From: an uncultured Pelagibacteraceae bacterium
GTDB taxonomy: Bacteria; Pseudomonadota; Alphaproteobacteria; Pelagibacterales; Pelagibacteraceae
Direction: 5' to 3'
DNA length: 64,000 nt
NCBI GenBank assembly: GCA_902515095.1
Contig: CABXTC010000002.1
Span: 100,713 to 164,712 of the forward strand
In this document: in pieces, positions 31,541-41,443 of the stretch
Layout: each line of letters opens with the position of its first letter
How positions within the stretch are numbered: position 1 is the first letter of the stretch
The notes under the pieces: model-generated
The model's database searches: none
What the model was told of the DNA's origin: nothing
Seen by the model: the letters and a program-made list of their open reading frames with translations, nothing else
Made by a program: the position numbers and the translations under genes

Positions 31541-32050
31541 TTATCCAATCTTTATTGTATTCGCATCAACAAATTTATATTCTGGTATTTCCATATTTGT
31601 TGGTGCAGGACCTTTTCTTATTCTTCCTGAAATGTCATAATGAGAACCATGACATGGACAAAACCAGCCATTGTAATCTCCTTTTTGATCCAAAGGCACA
31701 CAACCTAAATGTGTACACACACCAAGCATAACAAGCCATTCTGGATTTTTAGCTCTATCTTCATCTTTTTCTGGATGCTTTAAATCTTTTAAACTTACAG
31801 ATTTAGCTTCTGTAATTTCATCTTTAGTTCTTCTTCTTATGAACACAGGCTTACCTCTCCAAAGCACGGTAATTGTTTTTCCAGGTGTAACTGAGCTCAC
31901 ATCTACTTCAGTGCTAGCAAGAGCTTTTACAGAAGCATCTGGGTTCATTTGATCTATCATTGGCCAAACTACTGCCCCTACTCCAACAGCTCCAACAGCG
32001 TAAGTAGCTGTGAATAAAAAATCTCTTCTTTCTGGTTTCTTTTCTGTCAT
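31541..32050 (-). CDS. petA: Rieske iron-sulfur protein of the bc1 complex
   Basis: Carries the [2Fe-2S] cluster that takes electrons from ubiquinol at Qo. The 169 residues begin with a twin-arginine-like N-terminus ('[20 protein letters not shown]') that also forms the membrane anchor. The cluster ligands are in 'CTHLGC' (Cys112, His114, with Cys117 for the disulfide) and 'CPCHGS' (Cys131, Cys133, His134). It is first in petABC and diverges from trmL across 88 AT-rich bases that must hold both promoters; I could not pick them with confidence. Confidence 0.97.
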   Translation of the reverse strand: MTEKKPERRDFLFTATYAVGAVGVGAVVWPMIDQMNPDASVKALASTEVDVSSVTPGKTITVLWRGKPVFIRRRTKDEITEAKSVSLKDLKHPEKDEDRAKNPEWLVMLGVCTHLGCVPLDQKGDYNGWFCPCHGSHYDISGRIRKGPAPTNMEIPEYKFVDANTIKIG

Positions 32051-32138
32051 TTTAAGGTTCTTATAAATCTATATATTGATTTAGGGTCTTAATATATGAT
32101 TACATATAATAAGAAAATATTATTTTTCTACTGATAGA

Positions 32139-32612
32139 ATGACACATAATATTGTAACTGAAGGCCCCAAAATCGCGCTATTTGAACCTGATATTCCTCA
32201 AAATACTGCTGCTATTATGAGGACGTGTTCATGTCTAGGAGCAAAATTGGAAATTATAGAACCATGTGGATTTTTGTTGAGTGATAAAAGATTTAAAAGA
32301 GTTGTAATGGACTATATGGATCAAAAAGAGATCAAATATTATCAAAGCTATGATCATTTTTTTAATGAGAAAGAGAATCAAAGAATTATACTTATGACAA
32401 CAAAAGCTTCAAAACCATATACTGAATTTAGATTTGAGAAAAATGATACAATTTTATTTGGAAAAGAGAGTGCTGGCGTGCCTAAAAGAATACATGAAAT
32501 GGTAAATGATAGATTAAAAATTCCAATGAAAAAAAATAAACGTTCACTCAATATTTCATCTTCTGTTGCAATAATATTAGCTGAATGCTTAAAACAAACT
32601 AAATTAATTTAA
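32139..32612 (+). CDS. trmL: tRNA (cytidine/uridine-34 2'-O)-methyltransferase
   Basis: SPOUT-class enzyme that 2'-O-methylates the wobble base of tRNA-Leu. The 157 residues have the short TrmL form without extra domains: 'IALFEPDIPQNTAAIMRTC' at the start, 'LFGKESAGVP' and the C-terminal trefoil-knot segment 'IPMKKNKRSLNISSSVAII' that forms the SAM pocket. The stop TAA is followed immediately by the hemF ATG. Confidence 0.9.
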   Translation: MTHNIVTEGPKIALFEPDIPQNTAAIMRTCSCLGAKLEIIEPCGFLLSDKRFKRVVMDYMDQKEIKYYQSYDHFFNEKENQRIILMTTKASKPYTEFRFEKNDTILFGKESAGVPKRIHEMVNDRLKIPMKKNKRSLNISSSVAIILAECLKQTKLI

Positions 32613-33440
32613 ATGGATTTAGAAATAAAAAAAAAATTAGCAAGTAATTGGTTTAAAGCACTTCAGGACACTTTCTGTGAAAGCATAGTTAATTTTGAAA
32701 AAAATAAGACCAAATTTAAATCAACTACCTGGAAAAGAAATTCAAAAAAAGATGAGGGTGGTGGAGAATATAGAATTTTAAAAAATGGAAAAATTTTTGA
32801 TAAAGTAGGAGTAAATTTTTCTAAAGTTTATGGAAAATTTCCAAAAAAATTTCAAAAAAATATTCCTGGAGCTCAAAAAGATCCGAGATTTTGGGCATCG
32901 GGAATATCCGTTGTAATGCACATGAAAAATCCTTTAATACCCGCAATGCATTTTAATTCTAGATATATTTGTACCACTTTTGATTGGTTTGGAGGAGGAA
33001 TCGATGTTACTCCGTCAAAAAGAGATGAGAATGAGAAAAATGAAATTCATAAAATCCTTCAATTAATGTGTAATCGTCATGACAAAAAATATTACACAAA
33101 ATATAAGAAATGGTGTGATGAGTATTTCTATTTACCTCATAGAAAAGAAACAAGAGGTATCGGTGGTATTTTTTTTGATTATAAAAAAAATAATTTTGAA
33201 AAAGATTTTAAATTTGTAAGAGATGTTGGAATTACGTTTGAAACTATTTTTCAAAAAATTATTAGAAGAAAAATTAAAAAAAAATGGACTTCTAAAGATA
33301 AAGAAATCCAATATATTAAAAGAGGAAGATATGCAGAATTTAATTTATTATACGACAGAGGAACAAAATTTGGATTACAAACAGGTGGTAATGTTGAGGG
33401 GATACTAATGTCATTACCCCCTCTAGCAAAATGGAAATAA
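32613..33440 (+). CDS. hemF: oxygen-dependent coproporphyrinogen III oxidase
   Basis: Aerobic heme-pathway enzyme converting coproporphyrinogen III to protoporphyrinogen IX. The 275 residues contain '[20 protein letters not shown]', '[12 protein letters not shown]' and '[20 protein letters not shown]', all hallmarks of HemF. It starts directly on the trmL stop and is one base from greA, so the three are probably one transcript. Dependence on HemF fits a strictly aerobic organism, and the product supplies the heme-rich respiratory complexes encoded around it. Confidence 0.96.
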   Translation: MDLEIKKKLASNWFKALQDTFCESIVNFEKNKTKFKSTTWKRNSKKDEGGGEYRILKNGKIFDKVGVNFSKVYGKFPKKFQKNIPGAQKDPRFWASGISVVMHMKNPLIPAMHFNSRYICTTFDWFGGGIDVTPSKRDENEKNEIHKILQLMCNRHDKKYYTKYKKWCDEYFYLPHRKETRGIGGIFFDYKKNNFEKDFKFVRDVGITFETIFQKIIRRKIKKKWTSKDKEIQYIKRGRYAEFNLLYDRGTKFGLQTGGNVEGILMSLPPLAKWK

Positions 33441-33441
33441 A

Positions 33442-33918
33442 ATGGATAAAGAACCAATTACATTAAAGGGATTAGAAAAATTAAAAGAAGAATTAACTTT
33501 TTTAAAAGAAAAAAAAAGACCAGAAATAGTTGCTGCAATTGCTGAAGCGAGATCCCATGGAGATTTAAAAGAAAATGCTGAATATCATGCTGCAAAAGAA
33601 GAACAATCTCACAACGAAGGAAGAATAGCAGAGATAAATGATATTATAGCAAGAGCTAATGTAATTGATGTAACAAAACTAAATAATGATGGCAAAGTAA
33701 TTTTTGGTGCGACTGTATTTTTAGAAAATTTAGATACAGGTGAGAAAATAAATTACAAAATAGTTGGTAAAGATGAAGCTGATTTAAAATTAAAATTATT
33801 ATATTTTCAATCTCCGATTGGTAAAGGACTAATTGGAAAAAACAAAAATGATCTTGTGGAAATAAATACACCAGCAGGAGTAAAAAACTTTGAGATTAAA
33901 GATGTTAAATATCTTTAG
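33442..33918 (+). CDS. greA: transcription elongation factor GreA
   Basis: Rescues backtracked RNA polymerase by stimulating transcript cleavage. The 158 residues have the N-terminal coiled coil with the catalytic acidic tip '[16 protein letters not shown]' and the C-terminal FKBP-like domain ('[20 protein letters not shown]'). Start is ATG 33442. The last 14 bases overlap the convergent cca gene. Confidence 0.96.
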   Translation: MDKEPITLKGLEKLKEELTFLKEKKRPEIVAAIAEARSHGDLKENAEYHAAKEEQSHNEGRIAEINDIIARANVIDVTKLNNDGKVIFGATVFLENLDTGEKINYKIVGKDEADLKLKLLYFQSPIGKGLIGKNKNDLVEINTPAGVKNFEIKDVKYL

Positions 33919-35188
33919 TATTAACGATACTATCTATTTTTTTATCGGAAATTCTGAAGTTGTTTTTAACCCATTCTTCCTCAATTAATTTTAACATAAT
34001 TCCCAGTTGTTTTCCCTCTGGTATTTTATACTTAGACATCAACAAACCAGCTCCAATAGGTAAACTAGGTAAAGTTTTTTTCTTAAATAATTCTTGTAAA
34101 CTAATTAACTCATTATCTAATTTCTTAGATTTAATAATTTTGAAATTCAAAATATCCAATACTGCCTGTTTGCCCCTATAATAAAATATTTTGTTAAGTT
34201 TAGTCTCATCAAGATATTTTAACTCTTTTTTTTCTTTAAAAAAATCATCAATAATTTTAATCCTTTTTTGATCTTTATTTGAGATATTATATTTGTATAA
34301 AAAATAATCTAGATTATCTGTTCCATCTATGATCATCAAAGATAGAATAAAAATAAAATCAAAATCTTTAAATAATTTTTTTTTACTTTTAAATAATTTA
34401 AGAATACTTTTTATATTTTTCAATTCTGGAAAAATTAGTTCTAACAATTCAAGGCCAAATTTATCTTTATGTAGTTTCTCTAGACAATCAGAACTAAATA
34501 ATTTTTTTAACTCATCTAACAATCTTTCCTTTGATATTCTGGAAATACCAATAATATTTACCTTGATGGATTTAATTATTTTTTCGTTATGGGGCTGTTT
34601 AGAATAATCAATAAAAAACCTTAAATACCTTAATATTCTTAAATAATCTTCTTGAATTCTTTTTTCTACATTTCCAATAAAATTAATTTCACCTTTTTCT
34701 AAATCTTTTTTTCCATCAAAAGGATCAAATAAATTGCCTTCAAAATCTGAGTATATAGAATTTATAGTGAAATCTCTTCTGGATGCATCTAGCTTCCAGT
34801 CTTTTGAAAATTGTACTTTCGCGTGTCTGCCATCAGTAAGTATATCTTCTCTTAATGATGTTATCTCAAATTTATAATCATCTATTACCGCAGTAATTGT
34901 TCCATGTTCAATTCCACTTTCATAAAAATTTATTTTATTCTTTTTAAGAATTATAGATACTTCTGAAGGATCTAAATTAGTAGCTAGATCGATATCATCC
35001 ACTTGTTCATTGTTAATTATTTTTCTTAAGCACCCTCCAACATATCTAATTTCACTCTCTGCAGAATAAGAATTTATTGCTTTAAAAATCTTACTAATCG
35101 GAGTTTTTTTTGATAGGTTTTTAATATTATTCTTAATTAAATTTAAATTTTTTGAATTTGAGAAAATTTGTTTTATAAAGTTTTTCAT
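33905..35188 (-). CDS. cca: CCA tRNA nucleotidyltransferase / poly(A) polymerase family
   Basis: A 427-residue class II nucleotidyltransferase that repairs or adds the 3' CCA of tRNAs. Catalytic features are the GG loop '[10 protein letters not shown]', the metal-binding 'DDIDLATNL', the '[12 protein letters not shown]' motif and the arginine-rich primer-binding part '[12 protein letters not shown]'. The ATG at 35188 begins only 3 nt after the encoded CCA of tRNA-Gln on the same strand. No Shine-Dalgarno sequence lies in that gap, so translation may start on a leaderless mRNA after tRNA 3' processing. PcnB-type activity cannot be excluded. Confidence 0.9.
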   Translation of the reverse strand: MKNFIKQIFSNSKNLNLIKNNIKNLSKKTPISKIFKAINSYSAESEIRYVGGCLRKIINNEQVDDIDLATNLDPSEVSIILKKNKINFYESGIEHGTITAVIDDYKFEITSLREDILTDGRHAKVQFSKDWKLDASRRDFTINSIYSDFEGNLFDPFDGKKDLEKGEINFIGNVEKRIQEDYLRILRYLRFFIDYSKQPHNEKIIKSIKVNIIGISRISKERLLDELKKLFSSDCLEKLHKDKFGLELLELIFPELKNIKSILKLFKSKKKLFKDFDFIFILSLMIIDGTDNLDYFLYKYNISNKDQKRIKIIDDFFKEKKELKYLDETKLNKIFYYRGKQAVLDILNFKIIKSKKLDNELISLQELFKKKTLPSLPIGAGLLMSKYKIPEGKQLGIMLKLIEEEWVKNNFRISDKKIDSIVNTKDI

Positions 35189-35191
35189 ATT

Positions 35192-35265
35192 TGGCTGGGG
35201 CGCTAGGATTCGAACCTAGGATGCAGGTACCAAAAACCCGTGCCTTACCGCTTGGCTACGCCCCA
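35192..35265 (-). tRNA. tRNA-Gln (TTG)
   Basis: The minus strand forms a 74-nt cloverleaf with acceptor TGGGGCG/CGCCCCA, D-loop containing GG, anticodon stem CGGGT/ACCTG with loop TTTTGGT (anticodon TTG), a normal T-loop TTCGAAT and encoded GCCA. T1-A72 is typical of bacterial tRNA-Gln. The gene lies 3 nt upstream of the start codon of cca and downstream of ispE on the same strand, so it is probably released from a polycistronic transcript. Confidence 0.97.
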
Positions 35266-35297
35266 ATAATAATTTCGTATAACACAAAAAGTTAAAT

Positions 35298-36143
35298 TTA
35301 TATAGTTTTTGCAATTATACACCAGTAATTTTTATATTTTTTCTTAAACTCTTTTTTTACATAATCACATATTTTTTTTGATTTAAAATATGCGACTAAT
35401 GCTGATCCTGAACCAGTCATTCTAACGAAGCCTTGATTTGAAGATTTTTCTAAATGATATTTAATATTTTTTAATTGTGGGTACCTTGAAAAAGCAATTG
35501 TCTCCAAAGAATTACTGAGATTTTTTAAATAATCAAATTTTATCATCTTCTTAGAAAACTTATTTAATCTAGTTTTGGAAAATTTTTTAACTCCAGAATA
35601 TATATCTTTTGTAGAACAACCAAAATTAGGTTTTACAATCAAAGTATAAAATTTTTTACAATTATGAAATTGTTTTATCTCGTTATTTGATTTCAATACA
35701 GAATAAGTAAAATTAAGACCCAGGATTACATCGGAGCCTATTGATTTACAAATTGAACTTATTTGTTTTTTACTAAGCTTTATAATTTTTTGCTTTATTA
35801 AATATTTAAGTATATGAGCAGCATTCATTGAGCCACCACCTAAGCCAGCTTTAGAAGGAATGTTTTTATCTATTTTAATTTTGAATTTCTGATTATTAAG
35901 TAATTTTTCTTTATCTAAAAGATTTAATAACTTCAAAATTGAATTATTTTTTGGAATATTTTTTGAAAATTTGCCATTAAAAACTATAATATGTTTTTGA
36001 GATTGTATTTTTTTAATAAAAATGACGTCATGCAACGAAACAAAAGCTATTATACTTTCAATCTTATGCAAGTTTTGAGATTTTCTAATAATGTTAAGTG
36101 ATAAATTTATTTTTGCGTATGACTTAATTTTTTCATAAGCCAT
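35298..36143 (-). CDS. ispE: 4-diphosphocytidyl-2-C-methyl-D-erythritol kinase
   Basis: GHMP-family kinase of the MEP isoprenoid pathway. From ATG 36143 it has 281 residues beginning 'MAYEKIKSYAKINLSL', the normal IspE start; an in-frame TTG 15 bases upstream would overlap the TPR gene. The phosphate loop 'PSKAGLGGGSMNAA' and the C-terminal 'VRMTGSGSALVAYF' are conserved. It lies one base after the TPR-protein stop. Its product feeds IspH and so the carotenoid/retinal genes elsewhere in the window. Confidence 0.94.
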   Translation of the reverse strand: MAYEKIKSYAKINLSLNIIRKSQNLHKIESIIAFVSLHDVIFIKKIQSQKHIIVFNGKFSKNIPKNNSILKLLNLLDKEKLLNNQKFKIKIDKNIPSKAGLGGGSMNAAHILKYLIKQKIIKLSKKQISSICKSIGSDVILGLNFTYSVLKSNNEIKQFHNCKKFYTLIVKPNFGCSTKDIYSGVKKFSKTRLNKFSKKMIKFDYLKNLSNSLETIAFSRYPQLKNIKYHLEKSSNQGFVRMTGSGSALVAYFKSKKICDYVKKEFKKKYKNYWCIIAKTI

Positions 36144-36144
36144 T

Positions 36145-37821
36145 TTAAAGTCCTTCAATAATTTTTGAATTTATTTTTTTTAACAACTCCTCATCCACAT
36201 CTTTCATTTTAAAAACACTTTTCCAAAAGTACCTGGCTTGAATTTTTTGTCCTAATTTCCATAAAATATCTCCATAATGATCATTCACAATTGCATCATC
36301 TGGCATTTGTTCCACAGCTCTTCTTAGGTATTTTTCTGCTTTAACATATTCTTCTATTAAATAATAAGCCCAACCAATTGAGTCAATAATATAGGGATCA
36401 TTGTTCTCTAAAGAATAAGCCCGCTCTAACATTTCAATTGCATTATTTATTTTATAATCTCTTTCGAGCCATGAGTAAGCCAAATAATTTAAAACGTACG
36501 CATTCTCTGGATCCATCTTTAATGAAAAAAGCATATCTTTATCCGCCTTTTCGTAGTTTCCCATTCTTTCGTAACTGGCTCCTCTTCTGTAATATAAGTC
36601 TGACTTAATTTCTAAATCATCATCAACAATATTTAAAACTTTTGTATAATACTCGGTAGCTTGATTATATTCTTTTGCATTTCTGTAAAAATTAGCAATA
36701 TCGAATAAAATTTTTTCATTAGGTTTTTCAATTTTTTCAAAATTAGTAATTAAATAATTTAAAGTTTCTTTTTGATTTTTTTCTTTAGATATTATTTGAG
36801 CTTCTTTTTTTAATCTATACCAATAATAAAAAGTATCCTGTTTTTTGAATTTCTTTAAAGTTTTTTTAGCTTTATCATACTCTTCATTCGAAAATTGATT
36901 TTCAGCAATTAATGACAAATTAAATAAAAATTTTGGATTTAAATAATAAGAAAGATTCAGGTAAAAATTTGATTTTACAAAATCATTTTGTGAGGAATAC
37001 AAATTAGAAACAAGAAACAAAAATTCACTTATTAAGTCATTATGGTTTTTGCAGGAAAACACCTCCTTAAATTTTTTTTCATTACCACTTTCGATCCAAT
37101 TTTTACCTTGAGATAAAAGAAGTGAAGTGTTTACAAATCTTATATTATCGGTAATTTTTTTAGCATCATTAATTTGATTATTTTCAATTAAAAAAGCCAG
37201 ATAAAAGAAAATATATCTCGTAAAGTCTGAGTCATTATTATTTATTAAATTTAGAAAAAATGACTCTGTATTTTCATCCTGCAAATAACATCTTTGAAAT
37301 GCAGATGAAATTGTAGAGAGATTTCCCAAATTTTTGGTCTCCTCGGGTAATCGTTTTTCTTTAAACACAAGGATATAATCTATAAGACTATCCAGAATTG
37401 CTGAGTTAAAGCGATCTTTTTTGATAAGTTCTTTTGTCTGAATCAAATTATCATATGCTTTCGTAAAATTATTTCTTTTTAAACTATCTATTGTTAATAA
37501 TAAGTAGCTTTCAAAAAATTTTGGTTTGCTTTTATTTCCTTTTTGTTTGATAACACTAATAGCTTCATTAATTCTATTTTCTAAAACTAAAGAGTAAACA
37601 TACCTTTTCAAATATGGTTCATGATTATTTAGTAAAACTTTTGAGGTTTTAAAAAAATCTAATGATTTTGAGCTATCCTTGTTTTCAAATGCAACAATTC
37701 CTGAAAAGTATTTTGACAACGTTTTAGAATTAAAATCATTAAAACTAGTGCTTTTAGAATGCAGAGGATTTTGATAAAGTAGAATAAAAATCAAAACGAG
37801 TTTTATTTTTTTTACAAACAT
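36145..37821 (-). CDS. exported tetratricopeptide-repeat protein
   Basis: A 558-residue protein with an N-terminal signal peptide ('LVLIFILLYQNPLHSKS', about 8-24; no lipobox Cys) and tetratricopeptide repeats across most of its length. They are clearest at 385-540, for example 'NYEKADKDMLFSLKMDPENA', 'AIEMLERAYSLENNDPYIID' and 'KAEKYLRRAVEQMPDDA'. It is probably periplasmic and acts as a protein-interaction scaffold. The position just before ispE is known in other alphaproteobacteria. No enzymatic motif was seen. It diverges from udg with only 11 bases between start codons. Confidence 0.85.
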   Translation of the reverse strand: MFVKKIKLVLIFILLYQNPLHSKSTSFNDFNSKTLSKYFSGIVAFENKDSSKSLDFFKTSKVLLNNHEPYLKRYVYSLVLENRINEAISVIKQKGNKSKPKFFESYLLLTIDSLKRNNFTKAYDNLIQTKELIKKDRFNSAILDSLIDYILVFKEKRLPEETKNLGNLSTISSAFQRCYLQDENTESFFLNLINNNDSDFTRYIFFYLAFLIENNQINDAKKITDNIRFVNTSLLLSQGKNWIESGNEKKFKEVFSCKNHNDLISEFLFLVSNLYSSQNDFVKSNFYLNLSYYLNPKFLFNLSLIAENQFSNEEYDKAKKTLKKFKKQDTFYYWYRLKKEAQIISKEKNQKETLNYLITNFEKIEKPNEKILFDIANFYRNAKEYNQATEYYTKVLNIVDDDLEIKSDLYYRRGASYERMGNYEKADKDMLFSLKMDPENAYVLNYLAYSWLERDYKINNAIEMLERAYSLENNDPYIIDSIGWAYYLIEEYVKAEKYLRRAVEQMPDDAIVNDHYGDILWKLGQKIQARYFWKSVFKMKDVDEELLKKINSKIIEGL

Positions 37822-37832
37822 AATTGTATTTT

Positions 37833-38555
37833 ATGACTAAAAAGCCCTTAAATCAAAATGCTAAATTTGATCAAATTTTTATTGATACTATTGAGGAAAG
37901 TTTTGTTTTCGAGAATAAACCTATTAATAGATTCAAAATTTTTGAAAATAACGTCAACAATATTGAAAAAGATAAAAAAGAGAAAATTTCTAAACTAAGA
38001 AAAAAAATCAATTCAATTGAAAATTGTAATTTGAGAAATAATTCTAAAAATATGGTTATGGGTGATGGAAATATTAATAGTCCTATAATGTTAATCGGTG
38101 AAACTCCTGGAGAAAAAGAAGATTTAGAGGGTCTTACATTTTGTGGTGATATTGGTTCACTTTTGACTAAAATGTTATTGGCAATAGATATAAAAAAAAA
38201 AGATATATATACTACATATTCAGTAAATTTTAGACCACCAAATGACAGAAAACCTACCAGTCAAGAAATAAAGCGCTACTCAATTTTCCTTAAGGAACTT
38301 ATTTCAATTATTGATCCAAAGCTTTTAGTGCTAATGGGTAGCACTGCTATGGAGGCTGTGACTGGACTAAATAGTCAAATTTCAAATGAAAGAGGAAAGT
38401 GGAAAGAAATTATTATTGGAAATAAAACAATACCAATTATGATTACTTTTAATCCATCCTACTTAATAAGATATCCAGAAAATAAAAAACATTCTTGGGA
38501 AGATTTAAAAAAAATTAAAAAAAAAATCCAAGATTTGAAAATTAAAATCTCATGA
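37833..38555 (+). CDS. uracil-DNA glycosylase family 4 protein lacking most cluster cysteines
   Basis: A 240-residue protein from ATG 37833 (a TTG at 37824 is also in frame). Active-site motifs of family 4/5 uracil-DNA glycosylases are present: 'GETPGEKEDLEG' for motif 1 and 'FNPSYLIRYPENK' near the C-terminus, where relatives have HPSxLL. Family 4 enzymes normally bind a [4Fe-4S] cluster through four Cys. Here only Cys65 ('NCNL') remains, and the KCRPP position reads NFRPP. I recall related alphaproteobacterial proteins with FWRPP, so the loss may be a lineage trait. It overlaps rnhB by 4 bases. Confidence 0.82.
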   Translation: MTKKPLNQNAKFDQIFIDTIEESFVFENKPINRFKIFENNVNNIEKDKKEKISKLRKKINSIENCNLRNNSKNMVMGDGNINSPIMLIGETPGEKEDLEGLTFCGDIGSLLTKMLLAIDIKKKDIYTTYSVNFRPPNDRKPTSQEIKRYSIFLKELISIIDPKLLVLMGSTAMEAVTGLNSQISNERGKWKEIIIGNKTIPIMITFNPSYLIRYPENKKHSWEDLKKIKKKIQDLKIKIS

Positions 38556-39112
38556 AAATAGTTGCAGGAGTAGATGAGGTTGGTCGAGGAAGTTTAGTTG
38601 GACCAGTTTATGCAGCGGCAGTGATCTTGAAAAATACAATTAACAAAGATTTATTAAAAGACTCAAAGAGTTTATCAAGCTCTAAACGTAAAGTTTTATT
38701 TACATATATTAAGAAAAATTCAGTTTGGGCAGTTGGAAAGGCATCTTTGAAAGAAATTGAAAATTTAAATATATTAAATGCCAGTTTATTGGCAATGAAA
38801 AGGGCAATTAAAAAATTAAGAAAAAGACCTTCACACGTTTTGGTTGATGGAAATAAATTACCAGATCTAAAAAATTATAAACTTAAATCAATTATTAAGG
38901 GTGACCAAAAAATACCATCAATTTCTGCAGCATCGATAATTGCTAAAGTTACACGTGATAAAATGATTTCAAATCTTGGTAAAAAGTTTGAGGGTTATAA
39001 CTGGCAAAAAAATTTTGGATATGGCACTAATCAACATTTAAAGGCTATAAAAGTTCTGGGGATTACTAAACATCATAGAAAAACCTTTTCTCCAATAAAC
39101 AAATTAAAATAG
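38552..39112 (+). CDS. rnhB: ribonuclease HII
   Basis: Removes ribonucleotides and RNA primers from DNA. The 186 residues have the catalytic Asp8-Glu9 in 'GVDEVGRGSLVGPVYAAAV', the third acidic residue in 'VLVDGNKLP' and the 'SISAASIIAKVTRD' motif. ATGA overlap with udg shows translational coupling of two repair genes. It is followed by the 118-base region that carries the ccrM promoter. Confidence 0.96.
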   Translation: MKIVAGVDEVGRGSLVGPVYAAAVILKNTINKDLLKDSKSLSSSKRKVLFTYIKKNSVWAVGKASLKEIENLNILNASLLAMKRAIKKLRKRPSHVLVDGNKLPDLKNYKLKSIIKGDQKIPSISAASIIAKVTRDKMISNLGKKFEGYNWQKNFGYGTNQHLKAIKVLGITKHHRKTFSPINKLK

Positions 39113-39165
39113 TTTTCACGTAAAAACACAACATATTGTTACCAATAATACTGAAAACACAAATC

Positions 39166-39218
39166 GAATCTAATTAATTCAATCGTAGGTTGACCCAAGA
39201 ATCTTTTTGGAGTCTAAT
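39166..39218 (+). promoter_or_regulatory. ccrM: ccrM promoter with three embedded GANTC methylation sites
   Basis: TTGACC (39190-39195) and TCTAAT (39213-39218) are 17 bases apart, each matching five of six sigma-70 consensus positions. A start near 39225 would leave only about six bases before the ccrM ATG. Three GANTC sites, the expected target of the encoded methylase, fall here: GAATC 39166-39170 upstream, GAATC 39199-39203 in the spacer and GAGTC 39210-39214 overlapping the -10. Methylation could therefore modulate the promoter, as known for Caulobacter ccrM. Promoter strength and regulation are inferred. Confidence 0.6.
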
Positions 39219-39230
39219 TTATTTTTACAA

Positions 39231-40301
39231 ATGACTTTTAATTTTAAAAATAAATTAATTAATGGAGACAGCCTTCAGGAATTAAAAAAGATTCCTAATG
39301 AATCTTTTGATCTAGTTTTTGCAGACCCACCTTACAACTTACAGTTAAAAAATGAATTAACTAGACCAGACAGATCTAAAGTAAGTGCAGTAAACGATAA
39401 GTGGGATCAATTTGAGAGTTTTAAAAAATATGATGATTTTACTTACGCTTGGCTAAGTGAATGTAAAAGAGTCTTGAAAAAAAATGGAGCTATTTGGGTA
39501 ATTGGTAGTTATCATAACATTTTTAGAGTTGGCACAGCTATTCAAAATTTAGGTTTTTGGATTTTAAATGACGTCATTTGGAATAAAAAGAACCCCATGC
39601 CAAATTTTAGAGGAACACGTTTTACGAACGCCCATGAAACTTTAATTTGGGCATCTAAGTCTGAAAAATCAAAATATACTTTTAATTATCAATCCTTAAA
39701 GTGTTTAAATGACGATCTTCAAATGAGATCTAACTGGGAATTGCCAATTTGTAATGGTTCTGAAAGACTAAAAAAGAATGGTAAAAAAGTACATTCTACC
39801 CAAAAACCTGAGGCCTTACTTCACAGAATTTTATTAGCAACTTCAAATAAAAATGATTTGGTTTTAGATCCTTTCTTAGGATCAGGAACAACAGCAACAG
39901 TTGCAAAAAAATTGGGTAGAAATTATTACGGAATTGAAAAAGTAAAAACCTATTTTAAAGCTGCTGAGCAAAGACTCAGGAAAGCAAAACCTATAGAAGA
40001 TGATTATTTAGATACTTTGCAAAATGGTAGATCTAAGCCAAGAATACCGTTTGGGTCATTGGTTGAATTAGGAATAATTAAACCAGGTACTACTATTTTT
40101 GATAATAAAAAGAAAATCAGTGCAAAAATTATGGCTGATGGGAGTATCAAGCATGCTCAAACTGAAGGCTCAATCCATAAAGTAGCAGCTACAATCTTGG
40201 GTGCCGAAAGCTGTAATGGATGGACCTACTGGCACTACAACTTAAATGGAAATGTAGTCCCTATCGATCATTTAAGGCAAAGATTAATTTCTAATAATTA
40301 A
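39231..40301 (+). CDS. ccrM: CcrM-type adenine DNA methyltransferase (GANTC)
   Basis: Solitary cell-cycle methylase expected to methylate adenine in GANTC. From ATG 39231 it has 356 residues: catalytic DPPY at 32-35 ('[10 protein letters not shown]'), the SAM motif 'DPFLGSGTT' near 213 (beta-class order), and the C-terminal RAMA-type extension ('[15 protein letters not shown]', 'AAATILG'-like, 'GWTYWHY') that separates CcrM from shorter HinfI-like enzymes. No cognate restriction gene adjoins it. A TTG at 39207 is in frame but lies inside the promoter. Its stop shares TTAA (40298-40301) with the convergent gene. Confidence 0.94.
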   Translation: MTFNFKNKLINGDSLQELKKIPNESFDLVFADPPYNLQLKNELTRPDRSKVSAVNDKWDQFESFKKYDDFTYAWLSECKRVLKKNGAIWVIGSYHNIFRVGTAIQNLGFWILNDVIWNKKNPMPNFRGTRFTNAHETLIWASKSEKSKYTFNYQSLKCLNDDLQMRSNWELPICNGSERLKKNGKKVHSTQKPEALLHRILLATSNKNDLVLDPFLGSGTTATVAKKLGRNYYGIEKVKTYFKAAEQRLRKAKPIEDDYLDTLQNGRSKPRIPFGSLVELGIIKPGTTIFDNKKKISAKIMADGSIKHAQTEGSIHKVAATILGAESCNGWTYWHYNLNGNVVPIDHLRQRLISNN

Positions 40302-41443
40302 TTTCTATATATTTTACCAAGATAGCTTTCTAAAAACTTTTTATTTTTTACTAGTCTTTTTAAAAAAATATTTCTTAAAAATTTTGTTAAAGGATTAGAT
40401 AAATGAAATGCAAATAAATTCAATTTTGAACGACTATTTACCATCTTTGTTTTATCGACTCTATTTTTGAAAAAACTACTATCAGTATTATTCTCTAAAT
40501 TCTCAAATAATTCATATGCACCTTCTATTGATTGTGATGCTCCTTGAGCAAAGGATGGCGGAAAAGCAAAAAAAGCATCTCCTATTAAATGAATATTATT
40601 GTTTTTAACTTTAAAAAAATCATGACTCACAAATACTGGGTATATCTTTAAATCCTCAATATTATCAAAAAATTCCTTACTTACGTTTGGAACTTTTTCT
40701 AAAATTTTATTAATAAAATTATTATTATTGAACAATGAATAATCTTTTTGCTCATCTGCTGAAAGTTTATATTTCATTACAGCAATAAAATTTAATTCAC
40801 CATTAGGAGATACTGGATAAACAACATAGTGAAAATTTGAACCTAAAAACAATGAGATATTTTTTTTATCAGCCATATTTGAGGAGCTTGGAATTATTCC
40901 TCTAATTGCTAATGTATTATTAAATTGAGGTTCAATTTGATTTTTAGATATAAGATTTTTACTTTTTGAAAATACTCCATCTGAAATAATAAGATAATCA
41001 CACTCATAAATTTCACTATTTTTAAAAGTAATTTTGATGATTTGATCTTGTTGGTCTATCTTTGAGATACTATGGTCAAATTTTATCACTTTTTCTAAAT
41101 CTTTTTTCAAAAAATTGATAAGTGACGATCTTTTAAGAGTGGTATATTTACAATTTTCAGTATTGAAATTTGTTATATCTAAATCACATATCTTAGTGGC
41201 ATCTTTAACAGAGTAAAAATTAATTTTATCTGGGTTAAATTTCTCATCATTTTCCAATTTATCAAATTGGATTTTATTTAGAAGTTTGATGCTGTTAACA
41301 GATAATTGAATACCGTAACCCTCTTTTGTGTTAATTAAACTATTTTTCTCAAAAATTTTTACTTGATACTTTTTATTTCTTATAAATAAATTAGCAATAA
41401 ATAGACCTGAAATACCCGCACCAATTATAGCTACTTTTTTCAT
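40298..41443 (-). CDS. FAD-dependent aromatic-ring-type monooxygenase
   Basis: A 381-residue flavoprotein with the Rossmann FAD motif '[13 protein letters not shown]' at 8-20, the '[15 protein letters not shown]' NAD(P)H/FAD DG motif and the second FAD motif '[19 protein letters not shown]'. These place it in the PHBH/UbiH superfamily, closest in style to salicylate hydroxylase-like enzymes. Ubiquinone-ring hydroxylation or modification of another aromatic or polyene is possible; the substrate cannot be told. It overlaps mutY by one base (TAATG). Confidence 0.78.
   Translation of the reverse strand: MKKVAIIGAGISGLFIANLFIRNKKYQVKIFEKNSLINTKEGYGIQLSVNSIKLLNKIQFDKLENDEKFNPDKINFYSVKDATKICDLDITNFNTENCKYTTLKRSSLINFLKKDLEKVIKFDHSISKIDQQDQIIKITFKNSEIYECDYLIISDGVFSKSKNLISKNQIEPQFNNTLAIRGIIPSSSNMADKKNISLFLGSNFHYVVYPVSPNGELNFIAVMKYKLSADEQKDYSLFNNNNFINKILEKVPNVSKEFFDNIEDLKIYPVFVSHDFFKVKNNNIHLIGDAFFAFPPSFAQGASQSIEGAYELFENLENNTDSSFFKNRVDKTKMVNSRSKLNLFAFHLSNPLTKFLRNIFLKRLVKNKKFLESYLGKIYRN

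Noticed and set aside
39170..39190. Possible CtrA-binding site (TTAA-N7-TTAA) upstream of ccrM
   Set aside because: TTAA at 39174-39177 is present but the second half-site reads GTAG, so the full motif is missing.
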